Shown here piece after piece: positions 1 through 11,439 of a stretch of DNA of 64,000 bases (its first letter is position 1; every line of letters starts with the position of its first letter). This DNA is from Forficula auricularia (taxonomy: Eukaryota; Arthropoda; Insecta; Dermaptera; Forficulidae). The stretch covers positions 12,295,952 through 12,359,951 of the forward strand of contig JALMQS010000187.1 of assembly GCA_024734495.1 (NCBI GenBank), given 5' to 3'. A program made the translations under genes and the position numbers. The notes below the pieces were generated by a model that searched no databases, had not been told where the DNA came from, and worked only from the letters and a program-made list of their open reading frames with translations.

Positions 1-74
1 TGCGAATTCAGCATTTCGCAAGACTCTGCTTCCGCGTGGACTATCAAAACATGTCGACAAGGCATATCACAACA

Positions 75-135
75 GACCAAACTCAACCAAATTTTGTATA
101 CATAATTAGTGTGCCCCCAGTAGTCTAAAAAAAAT
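75..135 (-). repeat. Fragment of the fold-back F monomer
   Basis: This stretch matches, in reverse orientation, the monomer that recurs at 22040-22240, 36000-37010, 47080-47530 and 50680-50890 (a core around TTTTGTATACATAAT followed by a short C-run and AGTCTAAAAA). The rest of 1-500 shows nothing else that I recognise. Confidence 0.6.
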
Positions 136-504
136 TTGATGCAGTTTGTCAACTCCAACCCCCCAGTGAGGGTGGAAAAGTGTCGACAGTTTAGGGAAAA
201 TATGGAACTATACAAGAGCTATAAAAATACTTTCTTTAACAGTCAAGTACGAGAATTTTTATTTATTTTTATAATTTCCATATTAATCTTGGCAATACTA
301 TCAATAATAAAAATAATATAATAATAGTAATAACAGGTATGTATAAACTGTTATTTTGTTATTTTTCAGAATTTTCAAATTTTTCGGGCAACTTTTCCAA
401 TTTTTCTTACTGTAAAAACCTGAATTTGACTGTTACGAACATTTAAAAAAAAATATATATATAACAAAATCGGTCCAGCAGTTCTCAAGTCAGATTCAGA
501 GGCG

Positions 505-1870
505 TAGCAAGCTTGAGTTGTTTACCAAAAAAGAATTTAGTCTTTTTGATTTTAAGTCGATTCTTCCACGTTTTCACTAGACTAATAGTCAAAACATCAA
601 AAATGGAATGCAATAAGGTTATTCCTCTAGTATTAGATGAGAATCAATCGATATTTTTGATTTTAAGTCAATTCCTCTGTGTGTTCAGCAATGGTTACCA
701 ATATAAACCGAAACGTCAAAAATCCAATATAGAATGGTTATTCCTCAAGTACTAGATGAGAATCAATCGTTATTTTTGGTTTTAAGTCAATTCCTTCCAT
801 GTCTTCAGCAATGGTTACCAATAAAAACCGAAACGTCAAAAATCCAATATAGAATGGTTATTCCTCAAGTACTAGATGCGTTATTTTTGGTTTTAAGTCA
901 ATTCCTCCATGTCTTCAGCAATGGTTACCAATAAAAACCGAAACGTCAAAAATCCAATATAGAATGGTTATTCAAGTACTAGATGAGAATCAATCGTTAT
1001 TTTTGGTTTTAAGTCAATTCCTCCATGTCTTCAGCAATAGTTACCAATAAAAACAGAAACGTCAAAAATTCAATATAAAATGGTTATTCCTCAAGTACAA
1101 GATGCGAATCAATCGCTATTTTTGATTTTAAGTCAATTCCTCTGTGTGTTCAGCAATGGTTACCAATATAAACCGAAACGTCAAAAATCCAATATAGAAT
1201 GGTTATTCCTCAAGTACTAGATGCGTTATTTTTGGTTTTAAGTCAATTCCTCCATGTCTTCAGCAATGGTTACCAATAAAAACCGAAACGTCAAAAATCC
1301 AATATAGAATGGTTATTCATCAAGTACTAGATGAGAATCAATCGTTATTTTTGGTTTTAAGTCAATTCCTCCATGTCTTCAGCAATGGTTACCAATAAAA
1401 ACAGAAAAGTCAAAAATTCAATATAGAATGGTTATTCCTCAAGTACAAGATGAGAATCAATCGCTATTTTTGATTTTAAGTCAATTTCTCTGTGTGTTCA
1501 GCAATGGTTACCAATATAAACCGAAACGTCAAAAATCCAATATAGAATGGTTATTCCTCAAGTACTAGATGAGAATCAATCGTTATTTTTGGTTTTAAGT
1601 CAATTCCTCCATGTCTTCAGCAATGGTTACCAATAAAAACCGAAACGTCAAAAATCCAATATAGAATGGTTATTCCTCAAGTACTAGATGAGAATCAATC
1701 GCCATTTTTGATTTTAAGTCAATTCCTCTGTGTGTTCAGCAATGGTTACCAATATAAACCGAAACGTCAAAAATCCAATATAGGAAGGTTATTCCTAAAG
1801 TACTAGATGAGAATCAATCGTTATTTTTGGTTTTAACTCGATTCCTCTATGTCTTCATCAAAAGTAACGG
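505..1870 (+). repeat. 119-bp satellite array, about 11 units
   Basis: The word ATGGTTACCAATA recurs at about 691, 811, 921, 1156, 1265, 1384, 1503, 1622 and 1741, with a variant at 1036. The usual spacing is 119-120 bases, and some units carry a deletion of about 10 bases. Units end in a conserved AAACGTCAAAAAT block. The short ORFs inside are by-products of the repeat. The same unit and the same leading segment recur at 23850-24245. Bases 1870-2300 that follow are AT-rich with no coding signal. Confidence 0.92.
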
Positions 1871-2299
1871 ATAAGAAAACAACGCAGTTGCTATGGTTAC
1901 TTATAAAATTTCCTCCCAAATTTTTAGCATTTCACAGATAGAAGCCAATCAATCAATCAATCATTTTAAAGAATTTAAAATATAAAAATTAAAAAAAAGT
2001 ACTATCTTACTCTAGAGTAAAGTACTTTAAAATATAATTTTACTAAAAACTTTATTTAACCTTTTTTGTGCTACCCAAGGTACTTAATTTGGATAATAAA
2101 TTTCATCAAAATTGGTCATGTCATTTTCAAAATATTTAGAAAAAACTAAAAAAGTACTGAAATAAAGTACTAATGTTTGTGGGCCGATATGTACCAAAAA
2201 CTAATCAGCGCTTCATTTTGTTAAACTAATGGTAGGTTTTCAATTTCATTTCAATCGGTGCAACTGTGTGGAAAAAATCGTGGGCCAAAAAAGCGATAA

Positions 2300-2362
2300 C
2301 ATACATCCATCCATACATACATACATCCATCCATCCATACATACATACATCCATCCATCCGC
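2300..2362. repeat. CATC/CATA tetranucleotide microsatellite
   Basis: Alternating runs of CATC and CATA. The repetitive minus-strand ORF across it reflects the microsatellite, not a gene. Bases 2440-3100 beyond it hold nothing that I recognise. Confidence 0.9.
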
Positions 2363-3099
2363 ACGCACTAAATGAAAAAATCGCACTTTTTGGCCTCTCG
2401 ACGAGACCCCATGTAATTTTTGGCAAAAGCATCACGTGCTAAAATTCAACCTAATTGAATACTACAATTTATGACTTTAATTTAGACCATGGGTTCCGTA
2501 GTCTTTACCTGTGGACCCTTTAAAGCCACGCTTGCCACGAGACCGATTACAATACTTTCTCCATGCTTCGCATTGGATAAAGTAAAAAAAAACATAAAAA
2601 TAATAAACAAAAAATAAAAAAAATTTCACTATCACCTGCACGCATTCACATTCTATTGTCTAACAACATATTTTTACATCGATTACATCGCCAAACACCT
2701 TCATGGAAAAGCGATACGATAATAGTAGATTAATAACAAATATCCTTTAATTAACATTTTCATAATGAAAATATACTGTAATACTAAACTTAAATTCAAA
2801 TAGTCCCCCCACTCATAAGATCAACGTAATTAGAGGTTTATTATGGAGAATGCTAAAATTAAGCAATAAATCATTTTGGAAAGAAAATATAGTCAGATTT
2901 AAAAAAATTGCCAGTTGTAATAATTACCCCCATCATTGATAAGCAGGACGATACACCTTGATAGACCTTGAATAAGATAACAAGATCAGTACCTGTGGTT
3001 AATGAAGCTAAAATTGACAATTCTCAACCAGGGAGGCTACAGGTTATGACTTTCACACCCGCGTATCATAAGCTAAAGTTGTTGTTCTCCAAATAAAAA

Positions 3100-3514
3100 T
3101 AGATCTAGTGCCAAAAATAGGCAATAATTTGTCTCTCCTTTTCAATAACAAAGACAAAATAGAAAAAATCAATCAATGTAATGTAGTTTATAAAATATCT
3201 TGCATTGATTGTGATAAAATTATATAGGCACTACAGGTAGACCTATGGAAAAAAGATTATATGAACACAAAAGATCTGTGCTTAAAAAAGAGAAGAACAA
3301 CCAAACAGCATTGGCACAACATGCGCTGACTGAGGGTCATAATTTTGATTTTGAAAATTTTAATATAATTGACTATGAAAAAAATAAAACAAAACGTTTT
3401 TTCAAGGAATCGTGTTTCATCCAGCAAAGCCTAAAAAAGACGGTAAATTACAAGGTAGACACGGGCTTTTTAATGAGGGAATACAAAATTTTAATTGAAA
3501 TGACAAATAAATAA
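3100..3514 (+). pseudogene. Penelope-like element, GIY-YIG endonuclease fragment
   Basis: Conceptual translation shows a degraded GIY-YIG nuclease of the kind fused to Penelope reverse transcriptase. A VYKISC block with a paired cysteine motif is followed, after a frame change near 3227, by a GTTGRPMEKRLYEHKRSV block that matches the family layout (glycine, threonine, arginine, then EHKR). Downstream come the usual ALAQHALTEGH and a C-terminal helical region ending in a stop at 3512-3514. The reverse transcriptase part is absent, so this is a 5'-truncated copy. Related coding lies at 4800-5082 and 42853-44076. A hammerhead-like tail follows at 3895. Confidence 0.75.
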
Positions 3515-3894
3515 ACATTTATGCTTTTTTTATTAATTAATTGCGCGTGCCAGAAAGTGTAGACAATTTGTGGTCGTTGACCTTCGCTCGACTGGTCATT
3601 GACAGTAATTAGTTGGTTAAATTTAAACTAGCTCTGGTGTTGACCATTTTTCGATTTTTTTATATTTCATTAGACTTTATTATAAGGAGATGTAAATAAT
3701 TGTATATTCGTATGTTGTCTCATTTTAAATTTGTATATATATGTATGTGTGTGTTGTGTGATCGAGCTTTTTATCAATGTTCTGTACAAACTGATGGAGT
3801 CGGCACATTGGTGGGGGAGTGGGTGAGTACTTTTTTGACACCTGTAATTATAACAACTCACTGACTTGCCTATTGTGGGGTCCCACAGTTTCCA

Positions 3895-3930
3895 CTGAGG
3901 AAGAGATGCTGCTGAGAATGCTCTCGAAAT
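3895..3930 (+). ncRNA. Hammerhead-like motif, Penelope tail
   Basis: CTGAGGA, then a hairpin closed by AGAG and CTCT, then CGAAAT. This fits the CUGANGA, stem II, GAAA core order and lies 380 bases downstream of the Penelope coding fragment. The flanking 3515-3890 holds no gene. Weaker than the motifs at 26404 and 44238 because the cleavage triplet is not obvious. Confidence 0.4.
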
Positions 3931-4156
3931 ATTTGGAATAACCATTTGAAAATCAAAATAAATTACTGGAAAGAAGCAAATTCAGTTTATTTATCCTAAC
4001 AATAAAAAATTAATATATCCAGTACACACCAAGCCAGCAAAATTCTTATAAATGAAAATATAGTTTTTAAGTTTTTTTTTCTTTTTTACCAAGGCTTCGC
4101 CAACTTATAGAGGCATCGTGACTCCCCGGGTAGTCGCAGAGCCCATGACCCATTTT

Positions 4157-4640
4157 AACCGACTTCAAAAAAGGAGGAGGTTCTCTATTCGACTGATTTT
4201 TTGTTGTCTATGTTACCTCATATCTCCGCCAATTGTCAACCGATTTTGATGTGTTTTTTTGCATTGGGTTCAGTCTAGCTTCCGATTGGTCTCGTTATTT
4301 TTTCATTCGTATTAGATCTTTTTTGATATGTTTGTTCAGGCATAACTTATTTGTTTATGAACCGATTTTAATGAATCTTTTTTTTATTGGAAAGCAGATA
4401 CCTTAGGGGTGGTCCCATATTAATTTGGTCAAGTTCTGAAGATATGATCAATGACGAAATAACATAAATCTCCAATTCTTATGACCAAATAATCAAAATT
4501 ATAATAAATAAAATCTTTTATAAAAAAATCTTAAAACATTCATTTAAAACCCGCTAACGTTTCGAGATAATTTCTATATTTATGAATTTAATTTTATTAT
4601 CATTTTCTGATTCATTCTCCCGACGCTTTCTCTTACGAGA
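4157..4640 (+). repeat. ACCGACTTC family, outer arm
   Basis: Begins with AACCGACTTCAAAAAAGG and runs through blocks also found at 32011-32330, 45690-45985 (reverse) and 63560-64000. The 63560 copy matches almost base for base to the edge of the window. A similar phrase is, from memory, widespread in other insect genomes. No coding capacity. Confidence 0.8.
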
Positions 4641-4799
4641 TGCATGCAAGGTATTATCTTAAGTCACTATTAATAACATCACTAAAAAGAGAAAAATAAA
4701 AATAATTAAAAAAAATAAATAAAATAAAACCGACTTCAAAAAATTAAATGCAACAAATAAAATAATAATAACTTTAAAATAAAATAAAATTGAAAAGTT

Positions 4800-5335
4800 T
4801 TTGTTTTGCCGAGAGTAGCAGAGTTGTTGATTCACAAAGAGAAGCAAAGAGGTTGTCCTCTGCTTGATGCTTCTTTCGCGGATCATTTAAATTCAAACAA
4901 TCACTCCTTCCCAGAAGGAACCGGTATTAGATTAATAAAAGGAGAAAAGAACCCAAAATTAATTAGCGCAATCGAATCTTTAGAAATTTTGAAATCATTC
5001 AATAGAAATTCAAAACTCTGTTTGAACAATCAAATAGAGTTATCCAATAGTAATCTGCTTAAGATGTTTGCCAACAAAAGATAAAAGAAAAAGAAAAACC
5101 CTTCTTTTGTCAACCTTTCTAAGGAGAAAGGAGAAAGGGAAACATATTGTTATATTTGAATGTGAACCGAATAGAATGTCTTTATTGGTTCCTAGCCGAC
5201 CAGCAGTGACGAAGGAACACCAAGTTTTCAATATCCATATGATATTAAAAAACATTTATAATCGAAGAAAGACTGATGATGAAGACCAAGTCTTCGAAAC
5301 TATAGAAGCATCATGTTATGCTCGCTTATAGGTAT
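4800..5335 (+). pseudogene. Penelope-like element, C-terminal fragment and tail
   Basis: An open frame to the stop at 5080-5082 encodes the C-terminal end of a Penelope GIY-YIG protein (HLNSNNHSFPEG, then a SLEILKSF helix). The same arrangement is seen at 43870-44076. The stretch before about 4870 is not coding. It is a terminal-repeat segment shared with 5940-5990 and 26040-26120, so the tail sequence sits upstream of the C-terminus, as expected for Penelope copies with partial inverted or tandem ends. Confidence 0.7.
5273..5305 (+). ncRNA. Hammerhead-like motif, cleavage site altered
   Basis: CTGATGA, a stem II with arms GAAGAC and GTCTTC, then GAAACTATAG. In the other copies TATAG is followed by TC, completing the GTC cleavage triplet; here it is followed by AAG. 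The core is present but the cleavage site is lost. Confidence 0.5.
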
Positions 5336-5684
5336 AGTTTGTTTGGCACCGACTTCAAAAAGTAATTTCATGTTAATATTTCGCCGTTTAGTTGTAACTA
5401 AATAAGATAATTATTTTATACCTTTTATTTTATTTTTAAGTTTATTATTATTTTATTTGTTGTATTTAATTTTTTGAAGTCGGTTTTATTTTTTTTCATA
5501 AAAATTATTCATAAAATGTTTGGTTCTTCCTTCTCTTTGATTAATTCTTACACAATACATTCTGTAATGGAATTTCGTTTCTTGTTAGGGACCACGTTTT
5601 TTTTACTTTATTCAGTGAAAGACTTGACTTTGAATAAGCCATTGCTTTAATTCAAAATAAATAATGTTTTTTTATATTTTTTAG

Positions 5685-5854
5685 TGTTTGATTCTTGGGG
5701 AAAAATCCCTATCGGCATATTAGAATCGAATTTTGTGAGTCTTGGGAATTTTGACGAATGTCTTGCAATAAACGAGTTCATAGATAGTCGAAATGTAACA
5801 TTGGAGACTCAATATTGTCTTGCTAAATTTCAATTAATGACAACTGGTACAGAG
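5685..5854 (+). CDS. NRF-6 copy 1, exon 2
   Basis: Follows a TTTTTTAG acceptor and ends at GAG before GTGAGT. It encodes FDSWGKIPIG, NFDECLAI and TQYCL, the start of the NRF domain with two of its conserved cysteines. It enters in phase 1 and leaves in phase 0, exactly as at 51065-51234 in copy 2. Confidence 0.9.
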
Positions 5855-5929
5855 GTGAGTATCTTTGTTCAAAATATTATTTAGTTCTAATCTAAGAAAA
5901 CACTATATAGGTATACATCAAAATTTTAA

Positions 5930-5998
5930 TTTAAATAGTGAATGTGATTTTTCACAAAGAGAAACAAAAGAGGTTGTCCTCTGCTTGATGCAAATAAA
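5930..5998 (+). repeat. Penelope terminal-repeat fragment
   Basis: Matches the CACAAAGAGAAACAAAGAGG and CTCTGCTTGATGCAAA segment seen at 26075-26125 and, inverted, at 26500-26540. No coding remains. Confidence 0.65.
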
Positions 5999-6128
5999 CA
6001 TAAACACATATATGTATATCGAAATTATATATCTGTATATAGGTATATTATTATTTATTTGTAATTTGAAAGTTTATATTGGGAAAATAAGGACAAGTTT
6101 TTTATGTGTGACTTTTTTATTTATCCAC

Positions 6129-6160
6129 CAACGTTTCGTCGACTTTGTCGACTTCTTCAG
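6129..6160 (-). ncRNA. Hammerhead-like motif (minus strand)
   Basis: On the minus strand: CTGAAGA, a stem II with arms GTCGAC and GTCGAC separated by AAA, then GAAACGTTGG. This matches the CTGAAGA / GAAACGTC subgroup at 26705 and 42023. It sits in an intron of NRF-6 copy 1 with no Penelope coding next to it, so it is an isolated tail. Confidence 0.45.
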
Positions 6161-6360
6161 GAGCTTCAAATAGTCATGTCACACATTCGTTTAAATTTTC
6201 TTATTACCTTCGTTATCATTGAAGGCCATCAGAATACAATTTTTAAAAGATATTTGGCACATTCACAAAAAACACAATTTTTTCTCTTTTTAATAACAAC
6301 CTTATCAATACAGAACAGAACAGTAATCACTTCTTACAAAAAAATAGAATAGAATATTTT

Positions 6361-7810
6361 TTAGTATTTTCTTTCCCACCTCCCCTCCAAGATATCCCTA
6401 AGCAGTCCCCCATGTCTCAGTGTGTGCCCTATCATCTGACATCTTCTCTTCTTCAGACTCTTCCACAAGGTTCTTCTTTCTCCGATTCTTCCAAGAACTT
6501 CTTCACTTGTAATTTTATCCATCCATTTGATATTCCTTATTCTTCTGTAGCACCACATTTCGAAAGCCTCTAATCTCTTTCTCTCCGCTTCTCTAATTGT
6601 CCAGGTTTCACACCCGTACATGGCTATGCTCCATACATATGTCTTCAATATTAACTTCCTGTTTTCTAAGCTGATTGAGGAGGAGCATAGTAGTTTTTGT
6701 TTTCTTGGTTAATTTTGATGCATTCCTGTCTCGTTTGTTCTTTTTTTGTACATACTAGGACCTTGGTTTTATTCTTGTTTACTTTCATTTTGATTTCTTC
6801 TATTATGATTTGGTTAATTCCATTCAGGGCGTCCTCTAATTCTTTTTTATTGCTTCCTAGAAGGGCAATGTCATCGGCAAATCTTAACATAGCGATCTTT
6901 TGACCTTGGATTTCGATACCTGTATCAATTTTGTCTTTGAATTCTTTAATCGCTTTTTCTATGTATAAGTTGAAAATCATGGGTGAGAGCACACATCCTT
7001 CTCTTACACCTTTTTTTATTTTGGCTTCTCTTTGCTCATCTCCAATATTTATTATTGCCGTCTGGTTTTAGTATAGACTGTAGATTAGTCTTCTCTCTCT
7101 GAATTTTATTCCCGCCTGTTTTAAGATTTTAAACATAATTTCCCAATTGACGTTATCGAATGCTTTTTCTAGGTCTATGAATCCGATGTAGACAGATTCT
7201 TCCCTGATAAAAGCTCTTTCTATTATTAGTCTAAGAGAGAGAATTGCTTCTCGGGTGTCTCTGTTTCTTCTAAAGCCGAACTGGTCTTCCCCCAGATTTT
7301 CTTCAACTCTTTGTTCTATTCTTCTTTGGATTATTTTGGTTAGGATTTTGGAGGCATGTGAGGTTAGGCTAATGGTCCTGAAATTTTCACATTTATCCGC
7401 GCCTGTCTTTTTGGGAAGTGTGACTATTTTGTTTTTTGGAAATCTTTTGGGATGATTCCCAATTTATAGATTTTCCTAATTAGTTCAAAAAGTTTGTCAC
7501 GTGCCTTTTCTCCAGAGTTCTTTAGGATTTCAGCTTGTATATGGTCTATTCCGGGTGCTCTATTATTTTTTAGTTCCTTCAAAGCTGTCTCGAATTCTGA
7601 CCTGAGTATGGGGTCTCTAATTCGTTTTCGTCCACAGATTTTTCTTCTTCTATTGGGTTCATTGTTTTTTCTTCTCCATAGAGTTCTTCTAGGTATTCCT
7701 TCCATCTATTTACCTGTTCGTTTTCGTTTAGAATAATGTGGCCTCCTTCATCTCTTATGATCTTGCTTTTTGGCTTGTCTTCTTGAAAATTTCTTTTTAT
7801 TGCCTTAGGC
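6361..7810 (-). pseudogene. Degraded LINE, RTE-like reverse transcriptase
   Basis: Minus-strand fragments in order: a fingers region (NRAPGIDHIQAEIL, 7424-7705), a palm with the catalytic FADD in LRFADDIALL (6666-6992), and a C-terminal region with MYGCETWT and a GH.LRH block (6361-6648). The frame is broken several times between 7000 and 7420, and the end lacks an intact terminus. The endonuclease domain is missing. RTE-like assignment rests on the C-terminal layout and is tentative. It lies in intron 2 of NRF-6 copy 1 and abuts a second LINE in the opposite orientation at about 7810. Confidence 0.8.
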
Positions 7811-7811
7811 T

Positions 7812-8490
7812 ACATCTACTACTACTACTACTAGAAAATATATTAAGGATAAATTACCAGAAGCACAGGCTGGTTTCAGAGCGGGAAGGTCCACAATAGA
7901 TAATATATACACCCTAAAAATTATATTGGAAAAAAGACTTCAAAGAAATCAGGAAACACATATTGCTTTTATAGACCTTGAGAAAGCCTATGATAGCGTT
8001 CCTATTACCTATCTCTGGGAAAAAATAGAAGAACTAAAAATAAACCCTACATTAATCAAGGGTATTGTAAACCTATATAATAAAAATAAATAATATTGTG
8101 TATGATCTATGTATGATTTCTACGATATTTTTGCGGACGACCAGCTGGTTATTGCAAATGATGAAATGTATCTTGACTACATGGTGAGGAAACTAAATGA
8201 GGCTTTTAACCAGTGGGGCTTAAAAATAAATGATAAAAAATCTGAATATTTGTCTGTCGAAAATAATATGATATCGGACCTAATATTGGAGGAAGGGAAG
8301 AAGTTATCGGGGGTGGAAAAATATACATATTTGATAAAGATGAAAATAATCGCATGGAAGTAAACGAAAGGATTATAAAGGGTAGAAAGATTACAAGGGG
8401 CTTGAACTCAGTTTTATGGGACAAAACGATTAGGAGATCCACAAAAATGAAAATCTATAATAGCCTCGTTCGTAGTGTTAATACCTATGG
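7812..8490 (+). pseudogene. LINE reverse transcriptase, 5' half of split copy
   Basis: Encodes AQAGFRAGRSTIDNIY and DLEKAYDSVP, with the first catalytic aspartate of the LINE palm, then after a deletion the region following the YADD box (DDQLVIANDE) and VRSVNTYG at the very end. The reading resumes at 9220 in frame (AAVWDIGVRN), so the element between is a later insertion. Internal loss around 8090-8110 removes the middle of the palm. Confidence 0.8.
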
Positions 8491-9211
8491 GGATTCCACG
8501 ACATTTCAGCCCCCGAGAAAATATCTCATGACAAAATAACCCTTCCCTTCGTGAATCTTATGAGTAATGCAAATCGAATCCGGTTCGGTTAATATATATT
8601 CAGTTCGGCTCGTTTGGGTTCGTATAGCTCCTAGCGTCACGCCAACCGAACCGTCTAAAAACCATCCCGAAAAGGAGCTATACGAACCTAACCGAGCCGA
8701 ACTGATTATTATATTAACCGAACTTCCGAAAGTTTAGTCCGGGCGGGGTGTGTTTCGGGCTCCCATTTTTTTTTCTAATCAAACACACATTGGAAACCGA
8801 ACCAGCCAATCGTCGGGCGGGGTGTGTTTGGGGCGCTATATTTTCGCCCAATATTATAATAATAATTAATAACGATAATGATTAATAACACTTTTAACAA
8901 ACAATAAATAATTTTGTAATGTAAACATAGACGATAAATAAGTAAATATAATGATAAATACTATATTATAGATAGTAAAAATAATAAATTGTTAGCTAAA
9001 AAATCTAACGACAGACAGCAGCACTTTCAAACGGCTAATTAGCTGCCAAAATATGAAAGTCTGTTTATATTATTCAAAACTATGATTATAAGCTTCTCAC
9101 TTAATTTCTTTTGTATTCTCACTTATACTGGGGAATATTTTATCAGAAGATATTATGTCGGAAGATGTTTTGTCGGGGATATTTTGTCGGGGGCTGAAAT
9201 GTCACGGGACC
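8491..9211. mobile_element. 721-bp DNA transposon with 8-bp target duplication
   Basis: Flanked on both sides by ACCTATGG (8483-8490 and 9212-9219). The ends are inverted: GGATTCCACGACATTTCAGC on the left, and the complement of GGTCCCGTGACATTTCAGC on the right. An 8-bp duplication points to the hAT or P superfamily; no transposase is encoded. A second inverted repeat with TTCGGCTCG / CGAGCCGAA arms lies inside at about 8580-8722. Confidence 0.8.
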
Positions 9212-9212
9212 A

Positions 9213-9640
9213 CCTATGGCGCAGCGGTATGGGATATCGGAGTTAGAAACCGAGGCCGACTTTTAGCCACTGAAATGGATTTCCTAAGAAGTTGTGGGTT
9301 GACGAGAACTGATAGAGTCCAAAACGAGGAGATAAAAAAATGAATGAACATGGACGTGGATCTTATTGACGAAATTAAAAAAAAAAACAATTAGTTTGGT
9401 TTGGACAAATAAAAAGGATGGACGAACAACGAATCCCAAAAAGGCTCTAGAATGGATCCCCCGAAAGTGGAAAAAGAGGTCGACCCAGGCGCTTCTGGAT
9501 GGACGAGGTGAACGAGGCTATGAGTTCCAGAAATCTCGAGATTGTGGATGTCTGGGACCGTGAAACGTGGAAACTGGGAACGGAGAAGCGTCGCCAGACG
9601 TAGAAATCCGAAAGAAGAAGAAGAAGGAATTGGAAAGAAA
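9213..9640 (+). pseudogene. LINE reverse transcriptase, 3' half of split copy
   Basis: Continues the LINE frame from 8490: VWDIGVRNRGRLLATEMDFL and RTDRVQNEEIK, the C-terminal region typical of RTE-like LINEs. The frame is then broken; the 3' end is a GAA/AAG-rich tail near 9615-9640, similar to the AAG tail of the RTE-like LINE at 40395. Confidence 0.7.
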
Positions 9641-9649
9641 AATATAGGT

Positions 9650-9818
9650 TTCCATTTAAAAAACAGAACTTGACCTTGAAATACCCTTGAAAGCTTGTTA
9701 TAGGTCGACAAACAATAGCGATATAAATAAACTTTTATTTGAAATTTTTTTCATATAATGCACTGTTTTTGAGTTATAAGACTGTCTCATGATAAAAAAA
9801 CTCACCCGGTATATCCGT
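9650..9818. repeat. Fold-back A, lone right end
   Basis: Matches the right arms at 13490-13690 and 57230-57419: an AACTTGACCT block, AATAAACTTTTATTTGAAA, GAGTTATAAGACTGTCTCA and a terminal CACCCGGTATAT. No left arm is found nearby. Bases 9830-9970 that follow hold nothing recognisable. Confidence 0.8.
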
Positions 9819-9971
9819 ATAAGACATTCAGATTCTGGAAGACCAGGACGACCAAGATCCATCTTACATAATGAGGGGATTTGGGTGATCTTAAGAGTTC
9901 AGATGCAAGTAATAATAATAAATATATATAGGTAAGAGAAAGGAAAAACACCATGCGTCTCAACTTTAATT

Positions 9972-10536
9972 TAAGGCTGGTTCACATGAGACATTTTCTC
10001 TTACTTGTTCTACCAACTTGCAATTTGAAGCTAGATCAGTCAGACTGATTTTTTGCATGTTGGCTTCACACCGAGCTTTTTCAGAAAATTTTCAAGTTGG
10101 CCGGCTAGGTTACGCTCGTATGTGTCAGTCCAAACAGCCGGACTATCATCTTTCTGTTTCAGCTCAGATGCAAACAAAAATGGCTGACAATAATATTATT
10201 GCAGAAATTATCAATAGCAGACGAATTTGAAAGGCATATTCTCTTTATTCATTGCAGTAAAAAGTTGAACAGTGAGAAACAAAATATCAGCTGATGTATT
10301 GTGCCAATGCCAATGTTACCCAGGTGATAAAATAATGTTTTCCGTTTGGCTGGCCACTGCCAGGTTCAAGTAGTTAAACTATTTTTTAGAACATGGCCTA
10401 TCTTTTGAATCAAGCAAGCATGCTAGTAAGACAGTCCAGAGTGACGTCATTTCTATCCCCTCCATGCCGCCAAATTGCAAGTTACCGAACAAGTAAGGAA
10501 CAAGTAGTAGAAAAAACCCCGTGTTAACCGGCCTTA
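9972..10536. mobile_element. MITE with inverted ends, Harbinger-like candidate
   Basis: The left end TAAGGCTGGTTCACA pairs with the right end complement TAAGGCCGGTTAACA. Inside, CTTACTTGTTC and CAACTTGCAA pair with TTGCAAGTT and GAACAAGTAAG. It is non-coding. I could not settle a target duplication, so the superfamily is a guess. Confidence 0.65.
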
Positions 10537-10654
10537 GGTTTGCTGTTTTTTTCAATTTTATTAAAGAGTGTTTTTGATCCAATTTATTACATTTTATACT
10601 TTTTAGTTAAACTAATCAATTATTTATCTTTTAAGAGAAACTTTATTTTTTTAG

Positions 10655-10849
10655 TTGGATGCCTTTTTGGTTGCTTCAATCGGAATATGTTTGCCTAAAC
10701 ATTGTAGTCCTAAAGACATTGAGACACTAAGTGATCCTTTGATGTCAATAATAAAATTAATGAAAATAAATTTTACTTTTGCATATGAACGTAACTTCCT
10801 GTCAAACAAACGACCCTCTTCCTTTTACGACTACAGATATTTTAGCTAT
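10655..10849 (+). pseudogene. NRF-6 copy 1, exon 3 (frameshifted)
   Basis: Encodes SIGICLPKHCSPKDI, the CLPxxC part of the NRF domain. Copy 2 at this point reads ACTTTGCAT, while copy 1 reads ACTTTTGCAT (10777-10780). The extra T throws the frame off before the VTSCQTND cysteine block, which is intact in frame +1. The exon end is placed at AT before GTGGGT, because this phase joins correctly to the next exon. Confidence 0.85.
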
Positions 10850-10917
10850 GTGGGTTAAACTTTCTATTTCTTCTTTCAATGAAAATAAATCATGATTATT
10901 TCGTTCATAATTTTCAG

Positions 10918-11179
10918 ATTAATACTCTCACTTTTTGCATTTTTATCAATACTAAGTACTATTTACGACTTGATAGTACCACGATATAAACATCAGGATT
11001 TATTAAAATCGTTCTCATGGTATACCAACGTTAATCGAATTCTGGACACAAAGGAAAATCCAAATTTTATCCGATCATTACATGGAATTAAATTTCTAAG
11101 TATGTGTTGGGTAATACTTTCTCATCGTTTTGTGGCTGATCTAAGGGAACCAAACATGAATCGACTAACAGGCCTAAAG
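10918..11179 (+). CDS. NRF-6 copy 1, exon 4
   Basis: Begins after TTTTCAG with a first membrane helix (LILSLFAFLSILSTIYDLI), then LLKSFSWYTNVNRI and IRSLHGIKFLSMCWVILSHR, the entry into the acyltransferase-3 domain with the family's HGIKFLS and W.IL.HR signatures. Ends at AAG before GTAAGT. Frame intact. Confidence 0.92.
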
Positions 11180-11439
11180 GTAAGTATAATTGTTTTTTGA
11201 AAAAACATTTAAATACTTTAAAATAATTAAATCTTGAAAATCATTTTAAAAATTCTATATTTTAGGGGAGACTGTTATACCATGGATCACAATTTACATT
11301 ATATAAGAGAGAATATATATACCAGTTAGTTTTTTTATCTTGAGACAGTCTTATAACTCAAAAACTGTGCATTATATGAAAAAAAGTTTCAAATAAAAGT
11401 TTATTTATACCAAGGGGGAAACTGAGGGGGGATCCGCAA

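Larger units (their letters stand above)
4700..5510. mobile_element. Fold-back element, ACCGACTTC family
   Basis: Inverted arms: the left arm near 4728-4790 carries ACCGACTTCAAAAAATTAAA, and the right arm near 5345-5490 carries its complement TTTTTGAAGTCGGT. The arms enclose a Penelope fragment. Full arm pairs of the same family lie at 32380-32750 and 45270-45640. Bases 5510-5684 resemble the matching intron of NRF-6 copy 2 near 50985-51064. Confidence 0.7.

Noticed and set aside
505..1870. Possible CRISPR array or hammerhead satellite
   Set aside because: Units are contiguous with no spacers. GAAACGTC occurs, but no CTGANGA lies upstream on the same strand with a stem II.
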